DNA of 64,000 nucleotides, taken from NCBI RefSeq assembly GCF_014762705.1, contig NZ_JABURL010000123.1, forward strand, positions 19,562 to 83,561. Direction: 5' to 3'. A model generated the notes under the pieces. The model was not told the DNA's origin. It was given only the letters and a program-made list of their open reading frames with translations, and ran no database searches. The stretch comes from Cyclobacterium sp. (GTDB lineage: Bacteria; Bacteroidota; Bacteroidia; Cytophagales; Cyclobacteriaceae). The position numbers and the translations under genes are program-made. Of the stretch, positions 43,868-52,614 are shown in pieces. The stretch's first letter is position 1. Each line of letters starts with the position of its first letter.

Positions 43868-44551
43868 ATGAAGGAAATACCTGTATTGGAAGCCCGAAAC
43901 ATCAATAAATTTTTCTATAATCTTGTAGAAACCCAAGTGCTGAAAGATATCACTTTCACCATCAAAAGGGGGGAATTTGTATCGGTTATGGGGAAATCTG
44001 GCTGCGGAAAATCCACTTTACTTTATATTTTATCTACTATGGACACCAGTTACCAGGGCAGGTTGCTGATAGATGAAAGCCCTGTAACCGGTCGATCTCA
44101 ATCCTTTCTTTCCCGGATCAGGAATGAAAAAATCGGTTTTGTCTTTCAGTTCCATTACCTATTGGCGGAATTTTCTGTACTTGAAAATGTAATGATTCCT
44201 GGGCTCAAACTAGGAAAAATGGGCCGAAAGGAATTGGAATACAAAGCCATGGAAAAACTCCGTATTTTTGGTATGGAAGACCATGCCCTTAAAAAAGCCA
44301 ATCAATTGTCCGGCGGACAAAAACAAAGGGTAGCCATTGCGAGGGCATTGATCAATGATCCTTTAATTATCATGGGGGATGAACCCTCCGGAAACCTGGA
44401 CAAAAAAAACAGTGATATTGTCTTTGGGATTTTTAAAGAACTGGCCACCACCTATCACCAAACCTTGTTGATCGTAACCCATGATCATGAATTCGCTGAA
44501 GGTACAGACAGGATCATTGAAATGGAGGACGGAAGGATCATTTCCCAATAA
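43868..44551 (+). CDS. ABC exporter ATP-binding subunit (MacB/LolD type)
   Basis: A 227-residue ATPase that drives the permease encoded 1 bp upstream. It shows Walker A GKSGCGKST (about residue 41), Q-loop IGFVFQFHYLLAEFSVLENV, signature LSGGQKQRVAIARAL, Walker B LIIMGDEPSGNLD and the H-loop VTHDHEFAE. The FHYLLAEFSVLEN wording is that of LolD and MacB-like ATPases. It is last of the operon; no terminator is obvious after it. Confidence 0.94.
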   Translation: MKEIPVLEARNINKFFYNLVETQVLKDITFTIKRGEFVSVMGKSGCGKSTLLYILSTMDTSYQGRLLIDESPVTGRSQSFLSRIRNEKIGFVFQFHYLLAEFSVLENVMIPGLKLGKMGRKELEYKAMEKLRIFGMEDHALKKANQLSGGQKQRVAIARALINDPLIIMGDEPSGNLDKKNSDIVFGIFKELATTYHQTLLIVTHDHEFAEGTDRIIEMEDGRIISQ

Positions 44552-44644
44552 AGGCGAGCACCTTACCCACTTATAGATCTACTCCAGCTTATTTATTGTC
44601 ATCCCATCGCCGCATAAATAGGGATGGAACGCTTTTGCCTGCAT

Positions 44645-44717
44645 CCAACCCTTCAGGGCTGGTTTTGATAAAAATCATGTTTTGGGATGATAGGGATCAT
44701 ACCCTTTTTAAGGGTAT
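44645..44717 (+). promoter_or_regulatory. Hairpins in the leader of the hsp20 gene
   Basis: The 219-bp gap before hsp20 has a CCA-CCC/GGG-TGG palindrome at 44645-44662 and a perfect ATACCCTT/AAGGGTAT hairpin with 3-nt loop at 44699-44717. The second lies just before TACCTTGG, a one-mismatch version of the -7 element. It could be an operator for heat-shock control; it is not the CIRCE sequence. Confidence 0.4.
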
Positions 44718-44770
44718 TAAATTACCTTGGTAGTGTAATAATAACATAACCTATAAAATTCAGATAGCCA

Positions 44771-45217
44771 ATGTTAACACTAGGAAAAAGAAACGGAAGT
44801 TTCTGGCCAAAGGCAATCTCAGATCTTCTGGGATCCGATAACTGGCCGGAATTTGACACTCGGTTTTATGATTGGGAACAAAAATTCGAGATCCCATCCG
44901 TAAATATCAAAGAAACGGAAAAGGAATTTCAGGTAGAGGTGGCAGCACCAGGATTTGAAAAGAAGGATTTTAAAATTGAGTCTTCTGAAGGCGTGCTAAC
45001 CATACAAGCCGAAAAAGAAGTAAAGAAGGAAGAGGATAAAGAACAAATCAAAAGGCAGGAATTTTCCTATGCCTCCATTAAAAGATCCTTTAGCCTTCCT
45101 GAAAATGCAGAAAGCGACAAGATTGCTGCCAAATATGAAAATGGCATCCTTATGCTTGAGATCCCAAAACTCAAGCAGGTTGTTGCCCCTGCGAAAAAAG
45201 AAATTAAAGTTGGTTAG
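44771..45217 (+). CDS. Small heat-shock protein (Hsp20/alpha-crystallin)
   Basis: A 148-residue ATP-independent chaperone that holds unfolded proteins. The alpha-crystallin domain spans about residues 38-130 (VNIKETEKEFQVEVAAPGFE, then YASIKRSFSLPENAESDKI and AKYENGILMLEIPK). The C-terminal extension is lysine-rich (PAKKEIKVG). The usual IxI tail motif is not clear. It is transcribed alone, closed by a terminator, with hairpins before it that may regulate it. Confidence 0.93.
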   Translation: MLTLGKRNGSFWPKAISDLLGSDNWPEFDTRFYDWEQKFEIPSVNIKETEKEFQVEVAAPGFEKKDFKIESSEGVLTIQAEKEVKKEEDKEQIKRQEFSYASIKRSFSLPENAESDKIAAKYENGILMLEIPKLKQVVAPAKKEIKVG

Positions 45218-45224
45218 GTCTAGT

Positions 45225-45259
45225 AAAAAGGCTCCGAACACTTGATCGGGGCTTTTTTT
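45225..45259 (+). terminator. Rho-independent terminator of hsp20
   Basis: AAAAAGGCTCCGA (45225 on) pairs, with G:U pairs, with TCGGGGCTTTTTT (45246-45258) around an 8-nt loop. Confidence 0.82.
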
Positions 45260-45387
45260 ATTTCCTATTTATCAGGACTGATTGGGATTAAACAGTTAAG
45301 CGATTAACCGATTAAACATTTCCTCAAATGAATTCCAAATACTGATACCGCCTTGACAATAGGAAATAAACATCAAATACGGTTTCC

Positions 45388-46719
45388 TTACAACGCATCT
45401 GTACCTTTTTTGAGGTAAAAATAAGAAATGGCAGCAGCACCCGTATCCGCGAGAGGAAATGCATACCAGATTCCTTCCAAACCAAAAAACAGGGGCATAA
45501 TGATGACTAAAGGAATCAGAAAAATCCCCTGTTTACTCAAGGCCAAAAGTAAAGCGGATTTGGGTTTGCCTATGGCCTGAAAATAAGCACTCCCTATCAA
45601 ACTAAAGGCCAGTAGCGGGGTAGCCAGAAATGCCTTTCGCATGGCCGGAATACTTTCCAGAATCAAGGTTTCATCTTCAGTAAAAACCTGGACCAAAGAA
45701 CCTGTAAAACTCATGATCAAAATAAAAATGACAAGTGCTATCAAGCTGGAAGACCTCAAGGCAAGCCTGATGGCCAAATGCACCCTATCTTTGAACCTTG
45801 CGCCGTAGTTGTACCCTGCTATGGGCACAAAACCCTGGGTAATGCCCAGTACCGGGAAATTTGCAAACATCATGACCCGGTTGATCACCCCAAAAACAGA
45901 CAAGGCCATCTCCCCTCCATAGGTAAAGAGTTCGTTATTCAGGACTATGGCCAAAATGCTCACCGTCCCCTGTCTGGCCAAAGTAACCGCTCCCAAAGCT
46001 GAAATTTCCCTGGCAATAGCCAGATCGGGCTTGAACCAGGAAGCTTTAACTTTCATAATGGATTTTCCGAACATGAAAAACCACAATGTATAGCCTGCAC
46101 TCGCTATATATGAAATAGTGGTAGCCCATGCCGCTCCTTTTAGGCCCATATCCAGCCATACAATAAAAATAGGATCCAGAACAATATTAAATACTGCTGG
46201 AACAATCAAGGTGTACATGGCCACTTTTGGATAGCCTTCTGCCCTGATCACATTATTACTCATCATGGCCCAGGCCAAAAAAGGAATACCTATCAGGATA
46301 ATGGTAAAATAATCCTTGGCGGGTTGTAAAACATCCCCTTTCCCACCAAAAAGCTTCAGGATTTCTTCTGAAAACACATACCCCATGCCTACAAAAAACA
46401 AGGCCAGGGTCAGGGTCATGCCAATCTGATTCCCAAATGTGGCAAAAGCCCTTACATTATTGTTGTCTCCAAATGCCCTGGAAATGATGGATGCTCCACC
46501 CACACCTATGGACATGCCAATACTGGAAATCAGAAAAGTAATGGGTAAAACCACGGTGATTGTGGCAATTCCAAGAGAGCCTACGAAGCGACCCACAAAT
46601 ATCGTATCCACAATACCATAAATGGACAAAACCAAAATCCCTACCGCTGCCGGAACCGCCTGTTGGACCAGCAACTTACCAATTGGGGAATGACCAAAAG
46701 CATGGTTGTTTTTTTCCAT
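45388..46719 (-). CDS. MATE family efflux transporter
   Basis: Inner-membrane exporter of 443 residues with twelve membrane helices in two homologous halves, exchanging cations for toxic organic compounds. The N-terminal half begins PIGKLLVQQAVPAAVGILVL and includes the family stretch VGRFVGSLGIATITVV; the C-terminal half has FANFPVLGITQGFVPIAGYNYGAR. That last QGxxPxxGYNxGA motif is typical of the NorM/DinF branch. It is a single gene. Confidence 0.93.
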   Translation of the reverse strand: MEKNNHAFGHSPIGKLLVQQAVPAAVGILVLSIYGIVDTIFVGRFVGSLGIATITVVLPITFLISSIGMSIGVGGASIISRAFGDNNNVRAFATFGNQIGMTLTLALFFVGMGYVFSEEILKLFGGKGDVLQPAKDYFTIILIGIPFLAWAMMSNNVIRAEGYPKVAMYTLIVPAVFNIVLDPIFIVWLDMGLKGAAWATTISYIASAGYTLWFFMFGKSIMKVKASWFKPDLAIAREISALGAVTLARQGTVSILAIVLNNELFTYGGEMALSVFGVINRVMMFANFPVLGITQGFVPIAGYNYGARFKDRVHLAIRLALRSSSLIALVIFILIMSFTGSLVQVFTEDETLILESIPAMRKAFLATPLLAFSLIGSAYFQAIGKPKSALLLALSKQGIFLIPLVIIMPLFFGLEGIWYAFPLADTGAAAISYFYLKKGTDAL

Positions 46720-46819
46720 ATAATGTAAATTCCCAATGTTCAGGAAAACTAAGCATTGGGTTTATCGGGGCAAAGTACCCATTTTATTTCAATGGATAAA
46801 CCCATATTACAGGAAGGTC

Positions 46820-48274
46820 TCAAAAAGTTTTGGTAAACTGAATCTTTACTTTCAGCTGCAAATCCCGGATGACCTTGAAAATTTCCCTGATAGTCACCAC
46901 TTGAACTTTGGTTAATGTGTTGATTTTTATATAGTTGACAGGTTTTTTGTTTTCTTTGATTACAGTGGCTGCCTGCTTTTCCAGTCTCAAGCCCATCAAA
47001 TAATAATATGCCTGATACAGCTCGTCAGATGCAATGGTTGTAAAAATGCCCCTCTCTGTAAGGATTTTCAGTCTTTTTCCCGTATTGGTTTCAAAAATCC
47101 TATTGGCCAGGGCGTAAAGCCTGATCGCATCTACCATAGGTGTCATGGCTTTCTTTATATCAAAAACCTGTTCCTTGTCAACTTTAAAAGTCCTGATATT
47201 CCTCAACCAGGTAAGCTGGGTATCGTATTGCAAGGCATTCTGTGCCATATTATAATAAAACCGCTCCAAAGGATATTGTAGCTGCCCATCCATAAATGTT
47301 TTCAGGTCATTTAGCAAAGAAAAATCCCCATATATGGGTCTGCAATCGAAAAAAGTCCCATAACTCATTACCGTTTCGGTAGAGGATTCCTGAAACCAGG
47401 CAGCATAATTTCTCTTCCAATGGGAAAGAGAATGGGTCCATTTGGGATTGCTTGCCATATATCCCCCTTTACAATAATTGAATCCAATATCATGGAGTCT
47501 ATCGGACACTTCTTTGGCAAAACCCAAAAAGTAATCCCTTACCAGGGCACGCTGCTCATTGGCCTTATCCTCATAGATAATGGCATTGTCCTGATCTGTT
47601 TTCAGGGTTTGTTCTTTCCTTCCTTCACTACCCAACACAAAAAACACAAAATTGGCTGGCGGTTTTCCACGCTCTTTTACCACCTGTTCAATCACTCTCA
47701 GGGCGATGGTATCGGCAATTGTAGATATGATCTGATTGATAATTTCCGCCCTGACCCCACGCTGAATCAATTGATCCACAATACCTGGTACCTGTTTCCA
47801 CTTAACTTTTAATTCATCCTTATCCAGGGCAAGCTTTACCGACTGTATAAATACAAAGGGAGATTGTGACTGAATGGTCAAAATCTTATTCCTGCTGGTC
47901 ACTCCTATATATTTACCTGCCTCAGAAACCAGCAGGTACCTGGTCTTGGTGCGAAACATCAGCAACAGGGCCTCATAAACGAATGCATCTTTAGGAATAG
48001 ATACCAGGGTTTTATCCATGATTTCGGCTATGGGTCTTTCAGGAGATACACCTTGTGCCAAAACATTATCTCTTAAGGTAATATCAGTGATTACACCATG
48101 GATATGAGTCTTGTCGCGACCCACAAAAAGACAGCTGGACATTTCCTTTCGCATGATTTGCGCAGCGATGGCTATGGAAGTTTCCGGCACACAATACAAT
48201 ATTTCCTTTAGTGGGATTTCACCAATGGTCCTGACATAAAAATCATCTAAAACAGTCAATGGCTCAGAAGGCAT
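46820..48274 (-). CDS. CBS-domain protein with DUF294 nucleotidyltransferase-like domain
   Basis: A cytoplasmic 484-residue protein. Two CBS modules span about residues 20-145 (PETSIAIAAQIMRKEMSSCLFVG; SIPKDAFVYEALLLMFRTKT). A nucleotidyltransferase-like domain with the GS-x-GR-x10-DxD pattern (GSEGRKEQTLKTDQDNAIIY) follows, then the helical DUF294_C substrate-binding region. Relatives mostly have a cyclic-nucleotide domain in front of the CBS pair; it is absent here. The ATG at 48274 is preferred to a TTG at 48304. It probably senses adenine nucleotides, but its target is unknown. Confidence 0.88.
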   Translation of the reverse strand: MPSEPLTVLDDFYVRTIGEIPLKEILYCVPETSIAIAAQIMRKEMSSCLFVGRDKTHIHGVITDITLRDNVLAQGVSPERPIAEIMDKTLVSIPKDAFVYEALLLMFRTKTRYLLVSEAGKYIGVTSRNKILTIQSQSPFVFIQSVKLALDKDELKVKWKQVPGIVDQLIQRGVRAEIINQIISTIADTIALRVIEQVVKERGKPPANFVFFVLGSEGRKEQTLKTDQDNAIIYEDKANEQRALVRDYFLGFAKEVSDRLHDIGFNYCKGGYMASNPKWTHSLSHWKRNYAAWFQESSTETVMSYGTFFDCRPIYGDFSLLNDLKTFMDGQLQYPLERFYYNMAQNALQYDTQLTWLRNIRTFKVDKEQVFDIKKAMTPMVDAIRLYALANRIFETNTGKRLKILTERGIFTTIASDELYQAYYYLMGLRLEKQAATVIKENKKPVNYIKINTLTKVQVVTIREIFKVIRDLQLKVKIQFTKTF

Positions 48275-48342
48275 GAAAACAGTTTTTTTTGCAAAGATGA
48301 GCAATCATTTCGAGTAAATAAATAAGTAATTACAATTTACAG

Positions 48343-48373
48343 TTTGTAATTAAAAAAAACCGCCTTACATTTG
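48343..48373 (+). promoter_or_regulatory. Full Bacteroidetes promoter for the tRNA cluster
   Basis: TTTG (48343-48346), then exactly 19 bp, then TACATTTG (48366-48373) matches the consensus TTTG-N19-TAnnTTTG in full. It faces the tRNA-Arg gene, with a leader of about 55 nt. Confidence 0.87.
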
Positions 48374-48397
48374 CACAAGCTTTTGAAAAAGCATCAA

Positions 48398-48421
48398 GAA
48401 ACAGGCTGAAAAGCCTGTTTC
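48398..48421 (+). other. GNRA-capped hairpin in the pre-tRNA leader
   Basis: GAAACAGGCT (48398-48407) pairs perfectly with AGCCTGTTTC (48412-48421) around a GAAA tetraloop. It lies between the promoter and tRNA-Arg and is followed by no proper T-run, so it is a stable leader element rather than a full terminator. Confidence 0.6.
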
Positions 48422-48436
48422 TATTTGTAATATAAA

Positions 48437-48510
48437 GGTCCTGTAGCTCAACTGGATAGAGCAACTGCCTTCTAAGCAGTAGGTTTCAGGTTCGAGTCCT
48501 GACAGGATCA
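48437..48510 (+). tRNA. tRNA-Arg (anticodon TCT)
   Basis: Complete cloverleaf: acceptor GGTCCTG with CAGGATC, D-arm GCTC..GAGC, anticodon arm ACTGC-CTTCTAA-GCAGT with anticodon TCT (reads AGA), T-arm with GGTTCGAGTCC, discriminator A. CCA is not encoded. It is first in a tRNA cluster behind a consensus promoter. Confidence 0.96.
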
Positions 48511-48530
48511 CTTTGGGAGTGATTAAATAG

Positions 48531-48597
48531 CGAAACTGAATAGAGCATCCCGACCCAAAGTCGGGAAGGTTTCAGGTTCGAGTCCTGACAGGATCAC
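48531..48597 (+). pseudogene. Degenerate tRNA-Arg copy with anticodon arm replaced by a hairpin
   Basis: The 3' part (48567-48597) repeats bases 48481-48511 of tRNA-Arg exactly (31 bp), and the D-arm half AAACTGAATAGAGCA (48533-48547) is also near-identical. In place of the anticodon arm stands a 7-bp hairpin TCCCGAC/GTCGGGA with loop CCAAA (48548-48566). The 5' acceptor strand is lost. It cannot be a working tRNA. Confidence 0.8.
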
Positions 48598-48654
48598 AAC
48601 AATGGCCATTTGTAACCAGTTTAAGGCCATTTGGTGATAATAAATACAATTATT

Positions 48655-48730
48655 GATTCCGTAGCTCAGCTGGTAGAGCATAACACTTTTAATGTTAGGG
48701 TCCTGGGTTCGAACCCCAGCGGGATCACCA
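48655..48730 (+). tRNA. tRNA-Lys (anticodon TTT)
   Basis: Complete cloverleaf: acceptor GATTCCG with CGGGATC, D-arm GCTC..GAGC, anticodon arm TAACA-CTTTTAA-TGTTA with anticodon TTT (reads AAA/AAG), T-arm with GGTTCGAACCC, discriminator A and an encoded CCA end, unlike the tRNA-Arg of the same cluster. Confidence 0.96.
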
Positions 48731-48736
48731 AGATTG

Positions 48737-48767
48737 AAAACCTTGTTCTTCGGAGCGAGGTTTTTTT
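48737..48767 (+). terminator. UUCG-capped terminator after tRNA-Lys
   Basis: AACCTTGTTC (48739-48748) pairs with GAGCGAGGTT (48753-48762) through ten pairs (some G:U), capped by a TTCG tetraloop, then seven T. It ends the tRNA transcript. Confidence 0.9.
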
Positions 48768-49111
48768 GTTTAAAAACCCTGCTTGGGTGAGAAGTTTATC
48801 CCAAAGCAGGGCTGGCTTGTGGGAGGATTCGGGGAACCCCAGCGAGGAGGACAAGCTGTTTATAAAATGTCCCTTAGGACATATTTAGGCTTGGGCCAGA
48901 CTGCAGGGTAGGTCCGTAATTATTTTTAACCCTGTTCTTCGGAGCGAGGTTTTTTTGTTTAAAAGCCTTTCATGGTAGCGCAGATTATCATTCCGGTGGC
49001 CAACAAAAGGAACTCAAGTCGGGGAAGCCAAATACCCTGGAATACTCATTCAGAAAACAACTGAAGGGTTGACCGCTCACCGAAACGAGTATTTTTCCAA
49101 TACCAGGGAAT
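48768..49111. other. Gene-free stretch with duplicated terminator and tRNA-like remnant
   Basis: No gene. It contains GGGGAACCCCAGCGAGGAGG (48832-48851), which recalls the 3' end of tRNA-Lys, and a second copy of the UUCG terminator. The pattern suggests a decayed duplication of the tRNA end. The remaining part to 49111 shows no further feature. Confidence 0.55.
48926..48957 (+). terminator. Second copy of the UUCG terminator
   Basis: AACCCTGTTC (48928-48937), TTCG loop, GAGCGAGGTT (48942-48951), then T-run. The 32 bp from 48933 to 48964 are identical to 48744-48775, 189 bp apart. Confidence 0.82.
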
Positions 49112-52100
49112 TTATTCTTTCATCACCTTAAAAGCCTGCATCTCCTTTCCTGCCTGAACCTGAATCAAATACAGACCCTTTGGGTATTCGAAATCCATTA
49201 CATACTCCACCCCCTGCACTTCCTTATTGAAATGCGTCTGCTGTTTTAACCGGCCCGAACCATCAATAACCCGTACCGATAGATCTCCACGGTACCCATT
49301 ATTGATGAATAAAGAAAGCTTTCCAGTAACAGGATTGGGGCCTATGGCATAGCCTGACCTACCTGCAAAAGTACCATCTCCCGAACTGGAAACCACCACC
49401 ACGGCCGAAAGCCTGTTACACTGATCGTCTATTATGGCTACCTGATATCTACCTCCATCTTCCACCATGATAGTTCTTCCTGTAGCACCTTCAATGACTT
49501 GCCCGTCTCTGTACCACTGATAGGAGCTTGCTGGAATCTGAGAACTTAATTGAGATCCATTGGCTACAATTTCTGGTCTTCTCAGGGAATTGGAAGTAAC
49601 GGTGATATTTTTTTCAAAGCGTTTTGTTCCTCCAGGTCCGTTAACCTCCAGGGAAACCAGGTATGTCCTGGGGTTGTTGAAAACAAAGGTGGGATTTGTA
49701 GCAGTGGAGGATCCAAAACCTCCAAAGTTCCATTCATAAGAAGTGATGTTCCCTTCGGAAAGGTTCACAAACTCAGACAATCCACCGGCACAATTGAAAG
49801 CTACATCAAAATTGGCCAACAAGACATTTTCGCAGGAGATATTACTCCAATTGGCTGAATTAATTGCTGTAGAAAGGGGGTCCAGGTTAATGACCGACTC
49901 ACCCTGCAAATCAACGTTCAGCACACTTAAGCCCTCAAAACAATACTTCCGGTAAGGCTCATGCATCAAAACTGACTTGCCAGGTGAACGAATAACAGAC
50001 TGCGCTCCGGGAGCATCTGCGTGACTGATATTTTGACTTACGATAAAGGAAAATCCGTCGGACAGAAGCAATTCTGCTCCTGCTCCTATATCCAGAGAAT
50101 CAACACGGGTCATATCCTGGTTAACTTGCGTTTCCCCATTTAAAACCAGTTTTTGGATGTTACTTGAGGCATTAATTGCCAATAGTCCTCCTCCGTTTAC
50201 CAGGCTTCGAATTTCGGTGGATGATAGGTTTTCATAAATTCCATTTTCCCCGGAAAATAATATATTTAGCGATTCTTCTATGATTGCCCCTTCATCAAAT
50301 CTCAAAATATCTTTGAATTCCAGGATAGACAACTCACCGCGGAGCCTGGCACCCGAAGACAACTCCACCTCATCTGCGATGAGTCTCTCCATACCAAAAT
50401 CCACATCAGCACCACTGATTTCCAGCAAATTAATTTCAGGCATGGATAGCACTCTCCACCTGCCTTCATCAAATAAAACATTGATGCCCGAAAAACCAAG
50501 TTGACCAAAGTCGAGGATATTTTCGTTTTGATCCCTACCTTCAAAATGAATGAGTCCGTTTCTTACATTCGTCAGGTTGTTGCTGGATCTGAACCCATTT
50601 CTTATCAATAACTCATTTTGGTTTAAATCCAAAACCAGCGGTTCTTGCCCGAAAATATTCAAGCTAAAAACATCAGTATCACCAGATAGACTGATCGTCT
50701 GGCCAGCCACAGGCCTGTCAATCACCACTCTGGTTCCTTCGTCAGGTATAAGGTTTGCACTTGGGCCATTGCTGTTTTCAGACCAGTTATTGGGGTTGTC
50801 CCAATTTCCGTCATTGCCAATCCAATACAAAGTGTTTGATTGTCCATCGGATACCCCTGCAGAAAAAATCAAACTAAAGGGCTGTTGGGAATTGGTCAGG
50901 TTATTTTTGTGACTGACACGGACGATGTACCTCTGTGGGCTGGGGTTTTCTATTGATACCTGCTCCACATTATCCCTGAAATTGTCACTACTGTTACTGG
51001 CAATAGCACTGGAACCATCTCTGGGGTTAAGGCTCCAGGGGAAAAAAGTGTTGCCACTTTCATCAAAAATCCTCAAATCCAAGTCATTAACGAGCATTAA
51101 GTCTGTGGGATTTACACTGGGAGAGGGCGATGTTCCCGCAGGATCTGTCCAGGCAATAGTCGCATTGATAGGCTCTACTCCGTTGGAAATAAATTCGAAT
51201 TCATAGGTTTCTCCTTCCCGTAGATTTAGTTCTCTGATGATTTTAGAACTACCATCTTCGTCAATAATCATTTCTGCCGCAGCCTCTGTATCCAAAAGAC
51301 CCCATCCAAACATGTAATCGGGGCCTGGATTCATTCCAGCTTCTTTTGCCGTTTGGATGGACAGGGCTTTAAGGGTTGATGAATGCATGTACCTTCCTGC
51401 ATTCCTGTCATTGTACAATTCCTGAAGCAGCAAGAGTGAACCTGAAACATTTGGGGTGGCCATGGATGTTCCGCTAAGCGTGGCATAGCTGTCGGCCCCA
51501 TTTTCACTTAGCACTGCTGAACTAAATACATTTACACCCATCCCAACAAGGTCAGGTTTGATTCTTCCGTCGTCCACGGGACCCCAACTGGAAAACGAGC
51601 TCATGGCAATATCTGAGGGGTCATTATAAGGGCCTGACAGACTTACAGCCCCTATCGTAAGGCTGTTCTTGGCCACACCTTCCGGTCCGATCGAGTCCTC
51701 CGGACCATCTGCATCCCTTGATCCATCACCCACATCAGAGCGGTCATTTCCGGCTGCCCAGATAATGGTATAGAATGGTTTGGCGAATGCCAGCTCATCT
51801 ATTTGCCTGGATTTGTTGGTATAAAAGCCAAACCTATAATCCTCGCTGGAGCTGATACCCTCATTACCTGCCCAGGTCCAGTTATTGTTGCTATCCCTGT
51901 ACCAACCCATCAAAAAACCATACGAGTGATTTGAAATGAGATGTCCGTCCGGATTTATATCAGGATCATAACTGTTTTGAGTCATTTTAGAAATATCCGC
52001 ATCCCAATTAAAAGCCCAACCAATGGCTTCCCTTGCCATTCCCGCAGCATTCCTGTTATTACCTGCTGCTAAAATGGTCCCCGTGACATGAGTTGCATGG

Positions 52101-52546
52101 TTACTGATTTCTTCTGTGGACCCATCTATCTGAGTGACCCTGTTGCCAAATTCATTATGATTGGCTTTAGGTCTTGTCTGGTCATATATGCCAATGACCA
52201 TATCTGCTCCTGTCAGATTCAAATTCAAATTACCTCCTGCCTGTAAAGCGTTGGTCCTGGTAGCTGCAGCAGCATTCAGGTTATGGGTGGTGTAATACAC
52301 CGGATGGTTTACCTCATCGAGATATTGAAATACAGCCACTCTTTCTCCGGGAAGATTCATGGTGAGTGGAATCCCCAATTCCTCCGCTATGACTGCTTTT
52401 TCTTCAGGTTTTAAACTATACTGCCTGACGTTATCCTGCAATCTCTGAAAGACTTCTGATCTGACTTTTTGCAGTCCTCCCTGGACCTGGGCAAAACCCA
52501 GATTTGCACCCAAAAGGAAGATGGCCAAAATAGCTGTTTTTTTCAT
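49112..52546 (-). CDS. Secreted subtilisin-like serine protease with type IX sorting domain
   Basis: A 1,144-residue exported protease. Signal peptide (1-19, GFAQ), N-terminal propeptide-like stretch, then a peptidase S8 domain with catalytic D122 (MVIGIYDQTRP), H150 (NHATHVTG), oxyanion N267 (WAAGND) and S361 (LSGTSMATP). Beta-rich repeats, a PKD-like domain (YEWNFGGFGSSTATNPTFVF) and an Ig-like segment follow. The last 75 residues are a type A T9SS C-terminal sorting domain (AIGPNPVTGKLSLF ... YPKGLYLIQVQ). It should be released or surface-bound and degrade proteins. It lies 68 bp after the SusCD-lipoprotein genes. Confidence 0.94.
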   Translation of the reverse strand: MKKTAILAIFLLGANLGFAQVQGGLQKVRSEVFQRLQDNVRQYSLKPEEKAVIAEELGIPLTMNLPGERVAVFQYLDEVNHPVYYTTHNLNAAAATRTNALQAGGNLNLNLTGADMVIGIYDQTRPKANHNEFGNRVTQIDGSTEEISNHATHVTGTILAAGNNRNAAGMAREAIGWAFNWDADISKMTQNSYDPDINPDGHLISNHSYGFLMGWYRDSNNNWTWAGNEGISSSEDYRFGFYTNKSRQIDELAFAKPFYTIIWAAGNDRSDVGDGSRDADGPEDSIGPEGVAKNSLTIGAVSLSGPYNDPSDIAMSSFSSWGPVDDGRIKPDLVGMGVNVFSSAVLSENGADSYATLSGTSMATPNVSGSLLLLQELYNDRNAGRYMHSSTLKALSIQTAKEAGMNPGPDYMFGWGLLDTEAAAEMIIDEDGSSKIIRELNLREGETYEFEFISNGVEPINATIAWTDPAGTSPSPSVNPTDLMLVNDLDLRIFDESGNTFFPWSLNPRDGSSAIASNSSDNFRDNVEQVSIENPSPQRYIVRVSHKNNLTNSQQPFSLIFSAGVSDGQSNTLYWIGNDGNWDNPNNWSENSNGPSANLIPDEGTRVVIDRPVAGQTISLSGDTDVFSLNIFGQEPLVLDLNQNELLIRNGFRSSNNLTNVRNGLIHFEGRDQNENILDFGQLGFSGINVLFDEGRWRVLSMPEINLLEISGADVDFGMERLIADEVELSSGARLRGELSILEFKDILRFDEGAIIEESLNILFSGENGIYENLSSTEIRSLVNGGGLLAINASSNIQKLVLNGETQVNQDMTRVDSLDIGAGAELLLSDGFSFIVSQNISHADAPGAQSVIRSPGKSVLMHEPYRKYCFEGLSVLNVDLQGESVINLDPLSTAINSANWSNISCENVLLANFDVAFNCAGGLSEFVNLSEGNITSYEWNFGGFGSSTATNPTFVFNNPRTYLVSLEVNGPGGTKRFEKNITVTSNSLRRPEIVANGSQLSSQIPASSYQWYRDGQVIEGATGRTIMVEDGGRYQVAIIDDQCNRLSAVVVVSSSGDGTFAGRSGYAIGPNPVTGKLSLFINNGYRGDLSVRVIDGSGRLKQQTHFNKEVQGVEYVMDFEYPKGLYLIQVQAGKEMQAFKVMKE

Positions 52547-52614
52547 CCGATTTCTACAATTTATTCAGGAGGTGATAAGTAGGGAAAATTCCTTGAATAC
52601 ACCTCGGATTTTCT

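Noticed and set aside
44645..44717. Hairpins before hsp20 considered as a CIRCE/HrcA operator
   Set aside because: The CIRCE sequence TTAGCACTC-N9-GAGTGCTAA is not present.
48481..48597. 31-bp repeats considered as attL/attR of an integrated element
   Set aside because: Only 86 bp separate the copies, there is no integrase, and the D-arm is duplicated too, so a decayed tRNA duplication explains it better.
48631..48888. 85-codon plus-strand frame across tRNA-Lys
   Set aside because: It contains the whole tRNA-Lys gene and its terminator.
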